From the NCBI GenBank assembly GCA_902535255.1, contig CACASQ010000009.1, positions 1 through 35,602 on the forward strand: DNA of 35,602 bases, in the 5' to 3' direction. The notes below the pieces were generated by a model that was given only the letters and a program-made list of their open reading frames with translations, was not told the origin of the DNA and ran no database searches. Position numbers and translations under genes: made by a program. Of the stretch, positions 1-6,792 are shown piece after piece (within the stretch, counting starts at the first letter, position 1; each line of letters opens with the position of its first letter). The stretch is from an uncultured Pelagibacteraceae bacterium (GTDB lineage: Bacteria > Pseudomonadota > Alphaproteobacteria > Pelagibacterales > Pelagibacteraceae).

Positions 1-883
1 TTTTGCCCAGCCAAGTCTCAAGCTCAAATTCTGACTCACCTTGTTTTGATACCTCAAAAGTGTACGTATTTCTAAAACCCCAATTTAGTAATTTAAGAGA
101 TTCGGAGCTTCTTAAATTTTTAGTAGGAAATCCCGAAGCTACTGCTATTAGTCTTCTCGCTTTTTTTTTCATAGAGCTTGCCAAAGAATATTTTTCTACT
201 GCTAAATATCCGGTTTTCACTCCATCCACACCCACATTTTTATACAACAAAGGATTTCTATTTCCTTGTTTAATCGGGTCACCACCAGTTCTGTCCCAGG
301 TAAACGTTTTTTCTTTGAATAACTCATAATATTCGGGATAATTCACTATTAAATATTTTGACATAAGAGCTATATCTCTTACCGTTGAAATGTTGTCAGG
401 ATCATTTATTCCTGAAGAATTTGTAAAATTAGAAGAAGTCATACCAATTTCATCTGCTTTCTCATTCATCATTTCTGCAAAATTTTCTTCCGATCCCGCA
501 ATTCCTTCCGCTAAAGCAACGCAAGCATCATTACCAGATGCTATAATTATTCCTTTTAAAAGATTTTCAACAGTTACTTGGTCATTTATCATTATAAACA
601 TTGAGGAGTATCCGCTTTGAGACAATCTCCAAGCATTTTCAGAAATAGTAAATTTATCGTCTAATGAAATTTTATTTTTTTTTAAAAGATCAAATGCAAT
701 TATTGATGTCATGATTTTTGTCATTGAAGCTGGATAAATCTGTGCGTCAGGATCAAACTCGTAAAGAACTTTTTCTGAATGAAAATCTAACAATATCCCA
801 GTTCGAGCATTAATATTTGGGTTAGCTTTAACAACAGAGGTTAAATTTAATAACAATAACAATAAAATTAATATTCTAATCAT
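1..883 (-). CDS. D-alanyl-D-alanine carboxypeptidase (DacA/PBP5 family), 3' end cut by window edge
   Basis: Serine DD-carboxypeptidase that would trim the terminal D-Ala of murein pentapeptides in the periplasm. I translated it from the ATG at 881-883; 294 codons are visible and the frame stays open to base 1, so the C-terminus lies outside the window. Residues 1-20 form a signal peptide (leucine-rich core, cleavage likely after VKA). All three penicillin-binding motifs are present: SMTK at residues 53-56 (Ser nucleophile, Lys), SGN at 116-118, and KTG within VDGVKTGYLA near residue 213. The start overlaps the upstream RlpA-like gene's stop by 8 bases, indicating coupling with the lytic transglycosylase and RlpA-like genes. 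The same trio is known in other alphaproteobacteria, usually followed by tmk and holB, which would lie to the left. Family assignment is firm; the exact paralogue (dacA, dacC or dacF) cannot be told. Confidence 0.93.
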   Translation of the reverse strand, partial: MIRILILLLLLLNLTSVVKANPNINARTGILLDFHSEKVLYEFDPDAQIYPASMTKIMTSIIAFDLLKKNKISLDDKFTISENAWRLSQSGYSSMFIMINDQVTVENLLKGIIIASGNDACVALAEGIAGSEENFAEMMNEKADEIGMTSSNFTNSSGINDPDNISTVRDIALMSKYLIVNYPEYYELFKEKTFTWDRTGGDPIKQGNRNPLLYKNVGVDGVKTGYLAVEKYSLASSMKKKARRLIAVASGFPTKNLRSSESLKLLNWGFRNTYTFEVSKQGESEFELETWLGK

Positions 884-1613
884 TAGTAATTATGTTCAAT
901 TCTTCAAATCCAAATTTTTTTAGAAGAATGTAGTCATTTTTCATTAAATTAATAGTATTATATGGGCCTGAAATTAGGTTAATTTCCTTAATATTTTTTT
1001 TTGATATTTTCAGTCTAGTGGAATTAAATTCGGGTATTTCTTTGGTGATTCTTTGTTTAAGAAAATCTGCAACATCTTTTGAATAGAAAGAGGCGATTAA
1101 AATATAGAAATCATTTTTTTGAGTATTTTTATGTTCTTTTTTAGTTTTTGAAATATTCGATATTTGAACCATTTCAACAGGTGCGTTTGATGATATTTTT
1201 TTCTCTTCGTTATAGATTTTTGCTTTTTTTGCGATAAAAGATTTATTTTTTCTTATTTCAAGAATCTCCACTAATGGAATTTTTGTATCAAGATTAAGTT
1301 TATTTGCTACTTCATTGGTTATTAAAATTTTGTAAAATTCTGGATAATAAGTTTTTTTAAAATTTTTAATGATTAAAGACTGATTAGTTTTAGGATTTAT
1401 TATCTTAATTAAAGTATTAGCGTGCAAATAATTATGGGCGATCTGTAATTTAGTATTATCTAATTTACTCTTTATTATTTTATTTTCGTAATCCTTTTCA
1501 TTATAAATATAAGCAAAACCTTTTGAGTTAAATGGTTTCCTATTTTCCAATTTTGTTGAGTAAGTTGCACAGGACGTAAGTAGAAAAATTAAAACAAATA
1601 TTTTATATTTCAT
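876..1613 (-). CDS. RlpA-like lipoprotein with C-terminal SPOR domain (degenerate)
   Basis: 245 residues. An N-terminal signal ends in a lipobox (LTSC, lipidated Cys15). A middle part (about 30-135) has the spacing of an RlpA double-psi beta-barrel, recognisable from AHNYLHANTLIKI and the following NPKTNQSLIIKN. The C-terminal 80 residues (from about DFYILIASF) look like a SPOR domain, which binds denuded glycan strands at the septum. RlpA is normally a lytic transglycosylase acting on glycan lacking stem peptides. Here the catalytic signature (the Asp of the NDRGPF-type motif and the upstream Glu) is not visible: the matching stretch reads IKNFKKTYY. Activity is therefore doubtful and a structural or septal-binding role is possible. 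The start overlaps the MltB-type gene's end by 11 bases, and its own end overlaps the carboxypeptidase start. Position between these two supports the RlpA call as much as the sequence does. Confidence 0.75.
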   Translation of the reverse strand: MKYKIFVLIFLLTSCATYSTKLENRKPFNSKGFAYIYNEKDYENKIIKSKLDNTKLQIAHNYLHANTLIKIINPKTNQSLIIKNFKKTYYPEFYKILITNEVANKLNLDTKIPLVEILEIRKNKSFIAKKAKIYNEEKKISSNAPVEMVQISNISKTKKEHKNTQKNDFYILIASFYSKDVADFLKQRITKEIPEFNSTRLKISKKNIKEINLISGPYNTINLMKNDYILLKKFGFEELNIITND

Positions 1614-2616
1614 TTTTTAAATTATCTTTCAATGTACAAACTGCTAAAGCAAATCTTAGCGATCTATTCCAACTAAGAATTTTTTCATAATTTTCGAATA
1701 TTAAATAAGCTGGAGAATAGGTCTCCGAGCCTGGAATAATATCTTTATCAGGTATTATAATTGCAACTTTATAATTTTTATCTATATTTAGATGATCAAA
1801 ATTATCTATATATTTTTTAAAAAAAATAACTTTCTTTTTATTTTTTATATTTCTTGCAGAAGAATTAAGATACTTTTTTGGTATTTGTTTTTTTAAATTA
1901 ATTTTATAAAAACAAGGTTGATTTTTTTTCCATCCAATTTTTTTTAAATAATTTGCAGCCGAGGCAAATGAGTCTTCTGTCTTTTTTAGTTCTATAGTCT
2001 TATTATCATTAAAATCTATTGCATAATTTCGAATAGTCCTTGGCATAAATTGAAAATTTCCAAAAGCTCCCGCCCAAGAACCATAAAGAATTTCTTTTTT
2101 AATAATTTGCTTGTCAACTAAACTAAGCAAGATCAATAATTCTTGAGTAAAAAATTCACTTCTTCTTTTGTCAAAACTAAGAGTTGCTAATGATGAGATG
2201 ATATCCATTTTACCTAAGTACTTTCCAAAATTTGTTTCAATACCCATTAATGCTAGTAGTAATTCTTTTTCAATCTCAAATTCATTTTCAACTTTATCAA
2301 TTAAAACTTTTTCTTTCTTGTATAATTTAATTCCATCTTTAATTTTTTTTTTTGAAGATCTCTTTTTAATATAAGTAAATGTATCTTCGTAAAATTCTGG
2401 TTGATATCTATCGTATTCGATTACTTTTGGTAAGAATTTTGCATCAGAAAGAACATCCTCAACAACTTTTTGTGATACACCGTAAGTTATAGCTCTTGAT
2501 TTAAAATCTTTTAACCAACTATCAAAGCTTATCTCATTTGAGAAAACATTAGAGATTAAAAAAAAATTTGCAGCACAGATTATTTTGAATATTTTTGACA
2601 TTTTTTTAATTAACAT
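1603..2616 (-). CDS. mltB: Lytic murein transglycosylase, MltB/SLT_2 family
   Basis: Cleaves the MurNAc-GlcNAc bond in murein with formation of 1,6-anhydro-MurNAc. 337 residues from the ATG at 2614-2616; a second ATG at residue 6 (2599-2601) is an equally good start and gives a more standard signal peptide (hydrophobic core about 9-26, cleavage near VFSNE). The catalytic region carries GIETNFG with the catalytic Glu at about residue 127, followed by the family's GSWAGAFGNFQFMP stretch and the DSFASAANYL segment. No C-terminal peptidoglycan-binding domain is present, unlike many alphaproteobacterial homologues, so this is a short form. There is no lipobox, so it is probably periplasmic and soluble. 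It heads the three-gene murein block; the 92 bases between it and tRNA-Ser would hold its promoter. Confidence 0.9.
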   Translation of the reverse strand: MLIKKMSKIFKIICAANFFLISNVFSNEISFDSWLKDFKSRAITYGVSQKVVEDVLSDAKFLPKVIEYDRYQPEFYEDTFTYIKKRSSKKKIKDGIKLYKKEKVLIDKVENEFEIEKELLLALMGIETNFGKYLGKMDIISSLATLSFDKRRSEFFTQELLILLSLVDKQIIKKEILYGSWAGAFGNFQFMPRTIRNYAIDFNDNKTIELKKTEDSFASAANYLKKIGWKKNQPCFYKINLKKQIPKKYLNSSARNIKNKKKVIFFKKYIDNFDHLNIDKNYKVAIIIPDKDIIPGSETYSPAYLIFENYEKILSWNRSLRFALAVCTLKDNLKNEI

Positions 2617-2708
2617 ATTTATTATTTATTAACTAGCATTAGAAATTAAAGTACTTAATTATTGTTATTTGGTTACTTTGATAGTAATAAATAGTGCTGT
2701 TTTAAATT

Positions 2709-2798
2709 GGAGAGGTGGCTGAGCGGTTGAAAGCACTGGTCTTGAAAACCAGCAACGGGGCAACTCGTTCGTGGGTTCGAATCCCACCCTCTCCGCCA
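2709..2798 (+). tRNA. tRNA-Ser (anticodon UGA)
   Basis: 90 bases including an encoded CCA at 2796-2798. The acceptor stem GGAGAGG pairs with CCTCTCC, followed by discriminator G. The D-arm contains GGCTGAGCGGTTGAAAG, the anticodon stem-loop CTGGTCTTGAAAACCAG gives anticodon TGA, and the long variable arm (AACGGGGCAACTCGTT) is typical of class II tRNA-Ser. The T-arm GTGGGTTCGAATCCCAC is complete. The last base of CCA directly precedes the stop codon of the convergent sdhE gene, so there is no spacer. Confidence 0.97.
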
Positions 2799-3056
2799 TT
2801 AAATTTTGAATTCCTTAAAAATTTTAGATATTCCATTTTTATCTATGTTTTTATTTATAATTCCATAATTATAAAAATTGAGAATTATCTCGTCCTCATA
2901 ATGTAAAAATCTTTCTAATTCTTTTAATTGAGTATTAGTAAATTTATCAATGTACAATTTTACAAACGAGCTTAAAAGAATGTCCATTTCTTTTGTTCCT
3001 CTATAAGATGCTCTGTATAAAAGTTTTTTTTTAAATATTTCTAATTCTTCAGGCAT
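2799..3056 (-). CDS. sdhE: SdhE, FAD assembly factor for succinate dehydrogenase
   Basis: 85-residue cytosolic protein of the SdhE/Sdh5 (YgfY) family, which helps attach FAD covalently to SdhA (and to FrdA in other bacteria). The family signature RGxxE is seen as RGTKE at residues 19-23, preceded by the usual YRASY segment and followed by the helical MDILL...F region; length is typical. It is divergent from recG with only 23 bases between the two start codons, a neighbourhood known in many alphaproteobacteria. Its stop codon touches the 3' CCA of tRNA-Ser on the other strand. The succinate dehydrogenase genes are not in this window. Confidence 0.9.
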   Translation of the reverse strand: MPEELEIFKKKLLYRASYRGTKEMDILLSSFVKLYIDKFTNTQLKELERFLHYEDEIILNFYNYGIINKNIDKNGISKIFKEFKI

Positions 3057-3079
3057 AAAAGTATAATATATATAATTTA
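3057..3079. promoter_or_regulatory. 23-bp divergent start region of sdhE and recG
   Basis: The whole space between the two ATGs consists of alternating A and T with -10-like hexamers. TATAAT at 3062-3067 (plus) would place a recG transcript start about 6 bases before its ATG. A second TATAAT at 3071-3076 is too close to the ATG to serve. On the minus strand TATATT at 3070-3065 would start sdhE almost at its ATG. No Shine-Dalgarno sequence is visible on either side. The -35 regions would lie inside the opposite coding sequences. AT-rich sequence gives such hexamers by chance, so this is tentative. Confidence 0.35.
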
Positions 3080-5134
3080 ATGAGCTTAATAAAAAAAGAT
3101 TATTTATTTCAAGATGTGACTATTTTAAAGGGAGTTGGTTCAAATTTATCGAAATATTTGAAAAAAAAGAAAATTGAGAAAATAAAGGATATCATTTTAA
3201 ACTTACCTTATTCTGAAACGGATCGTTCAAAAGTTCAAAAATTAAAAGATCTTGAAATAGGCAAGACTCAGACAATAAAAGTTTTAATAAAAAAACTAAA
3301 TTTCCCCAGAATTAAAAACCTTCCAAACAAAATTCAATGTGAAGATGATACTGGAAAAGTTGAAATAGTATATTTTAATAGTAGAGAGGGTTATTTGAGA
3401 AAGATTTTTCCCATAAATGAGTGGGTGATTGTAAGTGGAAAAGTGACTTATTTTAAAAAGAAACTACAAATTACTAATCCTGATTACGTTGCACCTTTAG
3501 AAAAACAAGATTATGTTCTAAAAAATATTCCTAAATATAGCCTGACAAAAGGTATAAATGAAAAAAAATATAGAACTATTAGTGAGCAAGTTACGCGAAA
3601 TCTCCCCGAAATAGAAGATTGGCTAGGCAAAGAATTTATTTCAAAACATAAATTACTTAATTGGAATGAGTCAATTAATAAACTTCATAACTCTAAAGAT
3701 AGTAAAGACAAAAAGTCAAAAAGTTTTAGAAGATTAGCCTTTGATGAAATCTTTGCAAATTTTTTAACGTTATCTCAAAATAGAGAGAGAATAAAAAAAG
3801 ATAAAAAATTTAAAAGATTTTCAAATAAATTATCAAATAAAATTTTAAAAAATTTGACCTTTGAACTCACAACAAGTCAAAAAAAAGTTCTTAAAGAAAT
3901 TAACAGGGATTTGGAAAGTAGTAAAAGAATGTTTAGAATTCTTCAAGGAGATGTGGGGTGTGGAAAAACAATAGTTTCTCTTTTGTCAATTGCAAATGTA
4001 ATTGAAAGTAAACATCAATGCGCGTTTATGGGGCCTACAGAAGTTTTATCATCGCAACATTATAATTTAGCCAAAAAACTTTTTAAAAATTTAGATATCG
4101 TAGTTGAATTTTTGACTGGAAAAACTGATATCCAAAAAAGAAAATTAATACTTGAAAAATTAAAAAAAGGTGAGATAGATTTGATTATTGGAACACATGC
4201 ATTATTTCAAAAAAAAATTGAATTTAAAAACTTAGGATTTGTAGTCATAGACGAACAACATAAATTTGGGGTCAAGCAAAGATCGGAGCTCGCACTGAAA
4301 GGAGGAGATGAATGCGATGTTTTACTTATGTCAGCAACTCCAATTCCACGTACAATGATGATGTCACTTTATGGAGATATGGATAAATCAATCATCTCTG
4401 AAAAACCATCAATTAGAAAAAAAATAATTACTTTAAGTAAGCCTGAAAAAAAAATTGATGAATTATGGCCATTTATAAGAAAACAAATAAATGAAAAAAA
4501 TCAAATTTTCTGGGTTTGTCCTTTAATTGATGACTCGAGTTTTTTAGATTATTCATCAGTAAAAAAAAAATTTAAAAAAATTCTTGAAAAGTTTCCTAGT
4601 AATGTTGGATTCATACATGGCTCATTAACTTCAGATGAAAAGAATAAAGTTTTGCAAAAATTTCTTAAAAAAGAAATATATATATTGGTATCAACAACTG
4701 TGATTGAAGTAGGTATAGATTTCCCAAGTGCAAATCTGATTATTATTGAAAATGCAAATAAATTTGGTTTAGCTCAACTTCATCAGTTGCGTGGAAGAGT
4801 TGGAAGAGGAAATAAGCAAGGAACCTGTGTTTTGCTTTTTAAAGATAGCTTGAGTAAAAATGCTATAAAGAGAATTAAAATTTTAAAAGAGTCTGACGAT
4901 GGTTTTTTTATTGCAGAAGAAGATTTAAAATTAAGAGGATTTGGTGATATTACAGGTTTTCAACAAAGTGGCATTAAGAATTTTAGATTTGCCGACCTTT
5001 TAATACATGATGATTTATTCAAATTAGCTGAAAATTATATTAAACAAATAGAAGAGACATCAAGCCTTCACAAATATAGTTTTTTGCTAAAATTGTTTGA
5101 TAAAGCTGATATAATTAATGTTGACGATTTTTAG
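3080..5134 (+). CDS. recG: ATP-dependent DNA helicase RecG
   Basis: Superfamily 2 helicase that regresses stalled replication forks and processes branched recombination intermediates. 684 residues, close to the usual length of about 690. The N-terminal wedge/OB domain (about 60-145) is followed by the helicase core: Walker A GDVGCGKT at 290-297, DEQH box at 391-394 followed by KFGVKQR, motif III MSATPIPRT, and a C-terminal helicase domain with STTVIEVGID and the RGRVGRG motif. The ATG is chosen because the divergent sdhE start lies only 23 bases upstream. The 3' end overlaps the convergent DUF502 gene by 4 bases. Confidence 0.97.
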   Translation: MSLIKKDYLFQDVTILKGVGSNLSKYLKKKKIEKIKDIILNLPYSETDRSKVQKLKDLEIGKTQTIKVLIKKLNFPRIKNLPNKIQCEDDTGKVEIVYFNSREGYLRKIFPINEWVIVSGKVTYFKKKLQITNPDYVAPLEKQDYVLKNIPKYSLTKGINEKKYRTISEQVTRNLPEIEDWLGKEFISKHKLLNWNESINKLHNSKDSKDKKSKSFRRLAFDEIFANFLTLSQNRERIKKDKKFKRFSNKLSNKILKNLTFELTTSQKKVLKEINRDLESSKRMFRILQGDVGCGKTIVSLLSIANVIESKHQCAFMGPTEVLSSQHYNLAKKLFKNLDIVVEFLTGKTDIQKRKLILEKLKKGEIDLIIGTHALFQKKIEFKNLGFVVIDEQHKFGVKQRSELALKGGDECDVLLMSATPIPRTMMMSLYGDMDKSIISEKPSIRKKIITLSKPEKKIDELWPFIRKQINEKNQIFWVCPLIDDSSFLDYSSVKKKFKKILEKFPSNVGFIHGSLTSDEKNKVLQKFLKKEIYILVSTTVIEVGIDFPSANLIIIENANKFGLAQLHQLRGRVGRGNKQGTCVLLFKDSLSKNAIKRIKILKESDDGFFIAEEDLKLRGFGDITGFQQSGIKNFRFADLLIHDDLFKLAENYIKQIEETSSLHKYSFLLKLFDKADIINVDDF

Positions 5135-5745
5135 TTTAAATTTGTAGTCCCTGCAGAAACAATAAATTTTGAAGCTTGCTCAAAAGTCACGTTTAAATAA
5201 ATCAAATCTTTTTTTGGAACCATTAAAAGAAAGCCGCTTGTAGGATTTGGAGTTGTTGGGACAAAAACGTTAATTAATTCCTCATTAACACTATTTTTAA
5301 TTACACCTTGATTTTCTTTAGTTGCAAATCCTACAGCCCAAATTCCTTTTCGAGGGTATTCCAGCAATACAACGCTTTTTTGTTTATTATCACTTTTAGT
5401 AAAACTTTCTGTCATTTGACCAATGGCAGAATAAATAGTTCTTAAAATAGGAATTTTCTTTAAAATACTATTAAATAATTCAAAAAATTTTTTTCCTAAA
5501 AAAGATAATGAAATCCATCCAATAATAGTAATGAATATTAAGGCAATTAAAATTTCGAGACCGGGTATATTAAAAGGCAGATAATTATTTGGATTAATTT
5601 CTTTTGGAACTATGTTTCCAGAAATTCTTACAAAAAAAAGAGTTAAATATAGCGTTATACCTATTGGTATTAAAACAACTACTCCAGCTATAAAATTGTT
5701 TCTTATTTTTGAGAAGATGGATTTTTTTATATTATTTTTTGACAT
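5131..5745 (-). CDS. DUF502 family inner-membrane protein
   Basis: 204 residues with two predicted membrane helices (about 17-40 and 63-85). These are followed by a soluble part containing the DUF502 hallmarks: KIPILRTIYSAIGQ, the YPRKGIWAVGFAT stretch and VFVPTTPNPTSGFLLMVP. The family's biochemical role is not established, so none is assigned. It often sits beside recG in alphaproteobacteria, as here, where the two genes converge with a 4-base overlap. Its start faces the M48 protease gene across 87 bases. A basic N-terminus (KKSIFSKIRNN) fits an N-in topology. Confidence 0.88.
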   Translation of the reverse strand: MSKNNIKKSIFSKIRNNFIAGVVVLIPIGITLYLTLFFVRISGNIVPKEINPNNYLPFNIPGLEILIALIFITIIGWISLSFLGKKFFELFNSILKKIPILRTIYSAIGQMTESFTKSDNKQKSVVLLEYPRKGIWAVGFATKENQGVIKNSVNEELINVFVPTTPNPTSGFLLMVPKKDLIYLNVTFEQASKFIVSAGTTNLN

Positions 5746-5795
5746 TATTTATGAATAACTTGAGTAAATAATAAATATTATTATTAATATAAAAA

Positions 5796-5823
5796 TTGCA
5801 ATTAGTAATTTATTATTTAATAT
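5796..5823 (+). promoter_or_regulatory. Possible promoter of the M48 protease gene
   Basis: TTGCAA at 5796-5801, 16 bases of spacer, and TAATAT at 5818-5823. A start about 7 bases further on would leave a leader of only 2-3 bases before the ATG at 5833. It lies in the 87-base divergent gap shared with the DUF502 gene, which is otherwise featureless and very AT-rich. No Shine-Dalgarno sequence precedes the ATG. Tentative. Confidence 0.33.
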
Positions 5824-5832
5824 CATGATTCA

Positions 5833-6666
5833 ATGTATAACATAAACAGAAGAAAATTTCTCGGCTTATTTGGATGTTGTTGTTCGTCAGTATTACTGCA
5901 ATCCTGTGCCTCTGTACCTATTACAGAAAGAAAGCAATTAAGCATTATTCCAGAGGCAAAAATTAATAAACAAGCTGCTCAAGCTTATGAAACTTTTAGA
6001 CAAAAAACAAAACTAATAACTTCGGGTAAACAATTAAACGAGATAAGAAATATTGGAAAAAAAATAGAAGTTTCGGTAAGTAGTTTTTTTGAAAAGAAAG
6101 GCGAAATTGACCCAACAAGTAACTTTGGATGGGACTATGTTTTAGTAGATAATGACAAAATTGTTAATGCTTGGTGTATGCCCGGCGGTAAAATTGCTGT
6201 TTATACCGGGTTACTTAAGATTACAAAAAATGTTGATGCTCTGTCTATTGTAATGGGACATGAAATTGCACATGCTGTAGCGAAACATTCAATTGAAAGA
6301 GCGAGTCAAGCAATGACTATTAACTTAGGAACTGCTGTAGCAGATATCTTTTTAGGTGGCGCAATTAATAGGACTAGAAATACGATTGGACAAAACACTG
6401 GAATGGACATTTTTCAACTTGGTATAATGAATCCATTTGGTAGAAAACAAGAAACTGAAGCAGATTACTTAGGTTTAATTTTTTCTTCTTTAGCGGGGTA
6501 CGATATCAGAGAGTCTGTTAGATTGTGGCAAAGAATGGCTGAAAAAAATAAAGGTAAGGAACCTCCAGTATTTTTGAGCACACATCCAAGCAGCAAGAAA
6601 AGAATTGAAAATTTACAAAATTGGATAACAAAAGTTATGCTTGAATACCCACCAATAAAAACTTGA
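5833..6666 (+). CDS. M48 family zinc metalloprotease, exported (lipoprotein-like)
   Basis: 277 residues. The peptidase core has the zinc-binding HExxH motif (HEIAH, residues 143-147). The third ligand is probably Glu207 in ETEAD, giving the ExxAD pattern of M48 enzymes. Relatives such as LoiP and BepA cleave misfolded outer-membrane proteins in the periplasm, so an envelope quality-control role is inferred. The N-terminus is unusual: NRRKFLGLF (5-13) looks like a twin-arginine export signal, followed by CCC and then LLQSC, a weak lipobox with Cys25. It may therefore be a Tat-exported lipoprotein, or simply Sec-exported. An earlier ATG at 5825 is out of frame and closes after six codons. The gene ends inside an inverted repeat shared with tRNA-Lys. 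Confidence 0.88.
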   Translation: MYNINRRKFLGLFGCCCSSVLLQSCASVPITERKQLSIIPEAKINKQAAQAYETFRQKTKLITSGKQLNEIRNIGKKIEVSVSSFFEKKGEIDPTSNFGWDYVLVDNDKIVNAWCMPGGKIAVYTGLLKITKNVDALSIVMGHEIAHAVAKHSIERASQAMTINLGTAVADIFLGGAINRTRNTIGQNTGMDIFQLGIMNPFGRKQETEADYLGLIFSSLAGYDIRESVRLWQRMAEKNKGKEPPVFLSTHPSSKKRIENLQNWITKVMLEYPPIKT

Positions 6667-6677
6667 TTTTATTGGTG
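6650..6677. repeat. Perfect 11-bp inverted repeat joining the protease 3' end and tRNA-Lys CCA end
   Basis: CACCAATAAAA (6650-6660), a 6-base loop ACTTGA that contains the protease's TGA stop, and TTTTATTGGTG (6667-6677). The right arm overlaps the 3' end of tRNA-Lys on the opposite strand (its CCA is 6673-6675). It could act as a bidirectional transcription end or an RNA stability/processing hairpin for either transcript. It lacks a trailing T-run on the plus strand, so it is not a classical intrinsic terminator. Confidence 0.6.
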
Positions 6678-6748
6678 AGCCCTGATGGACTCGAACCATC
6701 GACACCCTCCTTAAAAGGGAGGTGCTCTACCAACTGAGCTAAGGGCCC
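6673..6748 (-). tRNA. tRNA-Lys (anticodon UUU)
   Basis: 76 bases including an encoded CCA. Read on the minus strand, acceptor GGGCCCT pairs with AGGGCTC (one G-T pair), discriminator A. The D-arm contains AGCTCAGTTGGTAGAGC, the anticodon arm CTCCCTTTTAAGGAG gives anticodon TTT, and the T-arm ATGGTTCGAGTCCAT is complete. It lies 44 bases after the tgt stop on the same strand and could be read through from tgt or start from its own promoter. Confidence 0.97.
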
Positions 6749-6761
6749 CTAAAAACGGTTT

Positions 6762-6767
6762 TGTATA
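6762..6767 (-). promoter_or_regulatory. Possible -10 element of tRNA-Lys
   Basis: On the minus strand TATACA lies 13 bases before the mature 5' end of the tRNA, a normal distance for a short 5' leader. A -35 is less clear; TTGAAT lies 15 bases upstream. The gap to tgt (44 bases) is longer than most same-strand gaps in the window, which fits an independent promoter. Confidence 0.4.
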
Positions 6768-6792
6768 GAAAAATTGACAATAATTCAAATAT

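Noticed and set aside
2715-2906. 63-codon plus-strand frame running through tRNA-Ser into antisense sdhE
   Set aside because: Its first half is a translation of the tRNA itself, and the rest is antisense to a well-supported SdhE.
3559-3585. Long A- and T-runs inside genes as possible frameshift sites
   Set aside because: Poly-Lys and A-runs occur throughout this AT-rich coding sequence, and the frames continue normally across them.
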